DNA from: Opitutia bacterium UBA7876
Lineage (GTDB): Bacteria > Verrucomicrobiota > Verrucomicrobiia > Opitutales > Seribacteraceae
Direction: 5' to 3'
NCBI GenBank assembly: GCA_002500665.1
Contig: DLRY01000066.1
Coordinates: 11,955-27,176 of the forward strand
DNA length: 15,222 bases
The position numbers were made by a program, and so were the translations under genes. Shown here piece by piece: positions 15,199-15,222 of the stretch (its first letter is position 1; the number at the start of each line of letters is the position of its first letter). The notes beneath the pieces were generated by a model. The model was given only the letters and a program-made list of their open reading frames with translations, had not been told where the DNA came from and ran no database searches.

Positions 15199-15222
15199 GG
15201 GCCCGTAGCTCAGCGGTTAGAG
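15199..15222 (+). tRNA. tRNA gene, 5' end only (cut by the window edge)
   Basis: The last 24 bases read as a tRNA start: acceptor strand GGGCCCG (15199-15205), T8 A9, D stem GCTC (15208-15211), D loop AGCGGTTA and the returning GAG. The anticodon lies outside the window, so the amino acid cannot be assigned. The preceding 138 bases from the Dabb gene start have no other feature I can support. Confidence 0.85.

Overview
The window is bacterial chromosome. It probably comes from the PVC group, most likely a Verrucomicrobiota lineage. This is an inference from gene content and protein style: an mnmG-trmB pair ahead of a complete F-type ATP synthase operon, a secreted Ser/Cys-type sulfatase, an SDS22-like leucine-rich repeat protein, Tat-exported Dabb-domain proteins, and operon genes mostly lacking Shine-Dalgarno sequences. 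No rRNA or taxon-specific marker is present, so the phylum is not proven.

Layout: (1) 1-1285: the 3' end of mnmG overlapping trmB, both tRNA modification genes. (2) 1427-7954: the ATP synthase operon in the order atpB-E-F-H-A-G-D-C (a, c, b, delta, alpha, gamma, beta, epsilon), without atpI in front. A small unknown membrane protein follows at 7990-8295 in the same direction. (3) 8405-9172 (minus): a leucine-rich repeat protein, divergent from (4) 9338-11726 (plus): an exported sulfatase and an exported endonuclease/exonuclease/phosphatase-fold hydrolase, probably cotranscribed. (5) 11904-13190 (minus): a type II NADH dehydrogenase. (6) a 320-bp divergent spacer with several hairpins and a plausible promoter, leading to a class I SAM methyltransferase (13511-14245, plus). 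(7) 14338-15060 (minus): a Tat-signal protein with two tandem Dabb domains. (8) the first 24 bases of a tRNA gene at the right edge.

Functionally, the ATP synthase makes ATP from the ion gradient. NDH-2 feeds electrons from NADH to quinone without pumping. The sulfatase and EEP protein look like secreted scavenging enzymes.

Most genes are ordinary. I did not find a clear undescribed system. The points most worth a second look are an unusually short c subunit (70 residues, outer helix cut short after Glu61) together with a short delta subunit; an 11-base motif placed on both sides of atpE; a base-composition step inside the atp operon; a 12-codon leader reading frame whose stop overlaps the EEP start; 10-bp phased repeats plus an inverted repeat flanking ndh; and the recent tandem duplication inside the Dabb protein.
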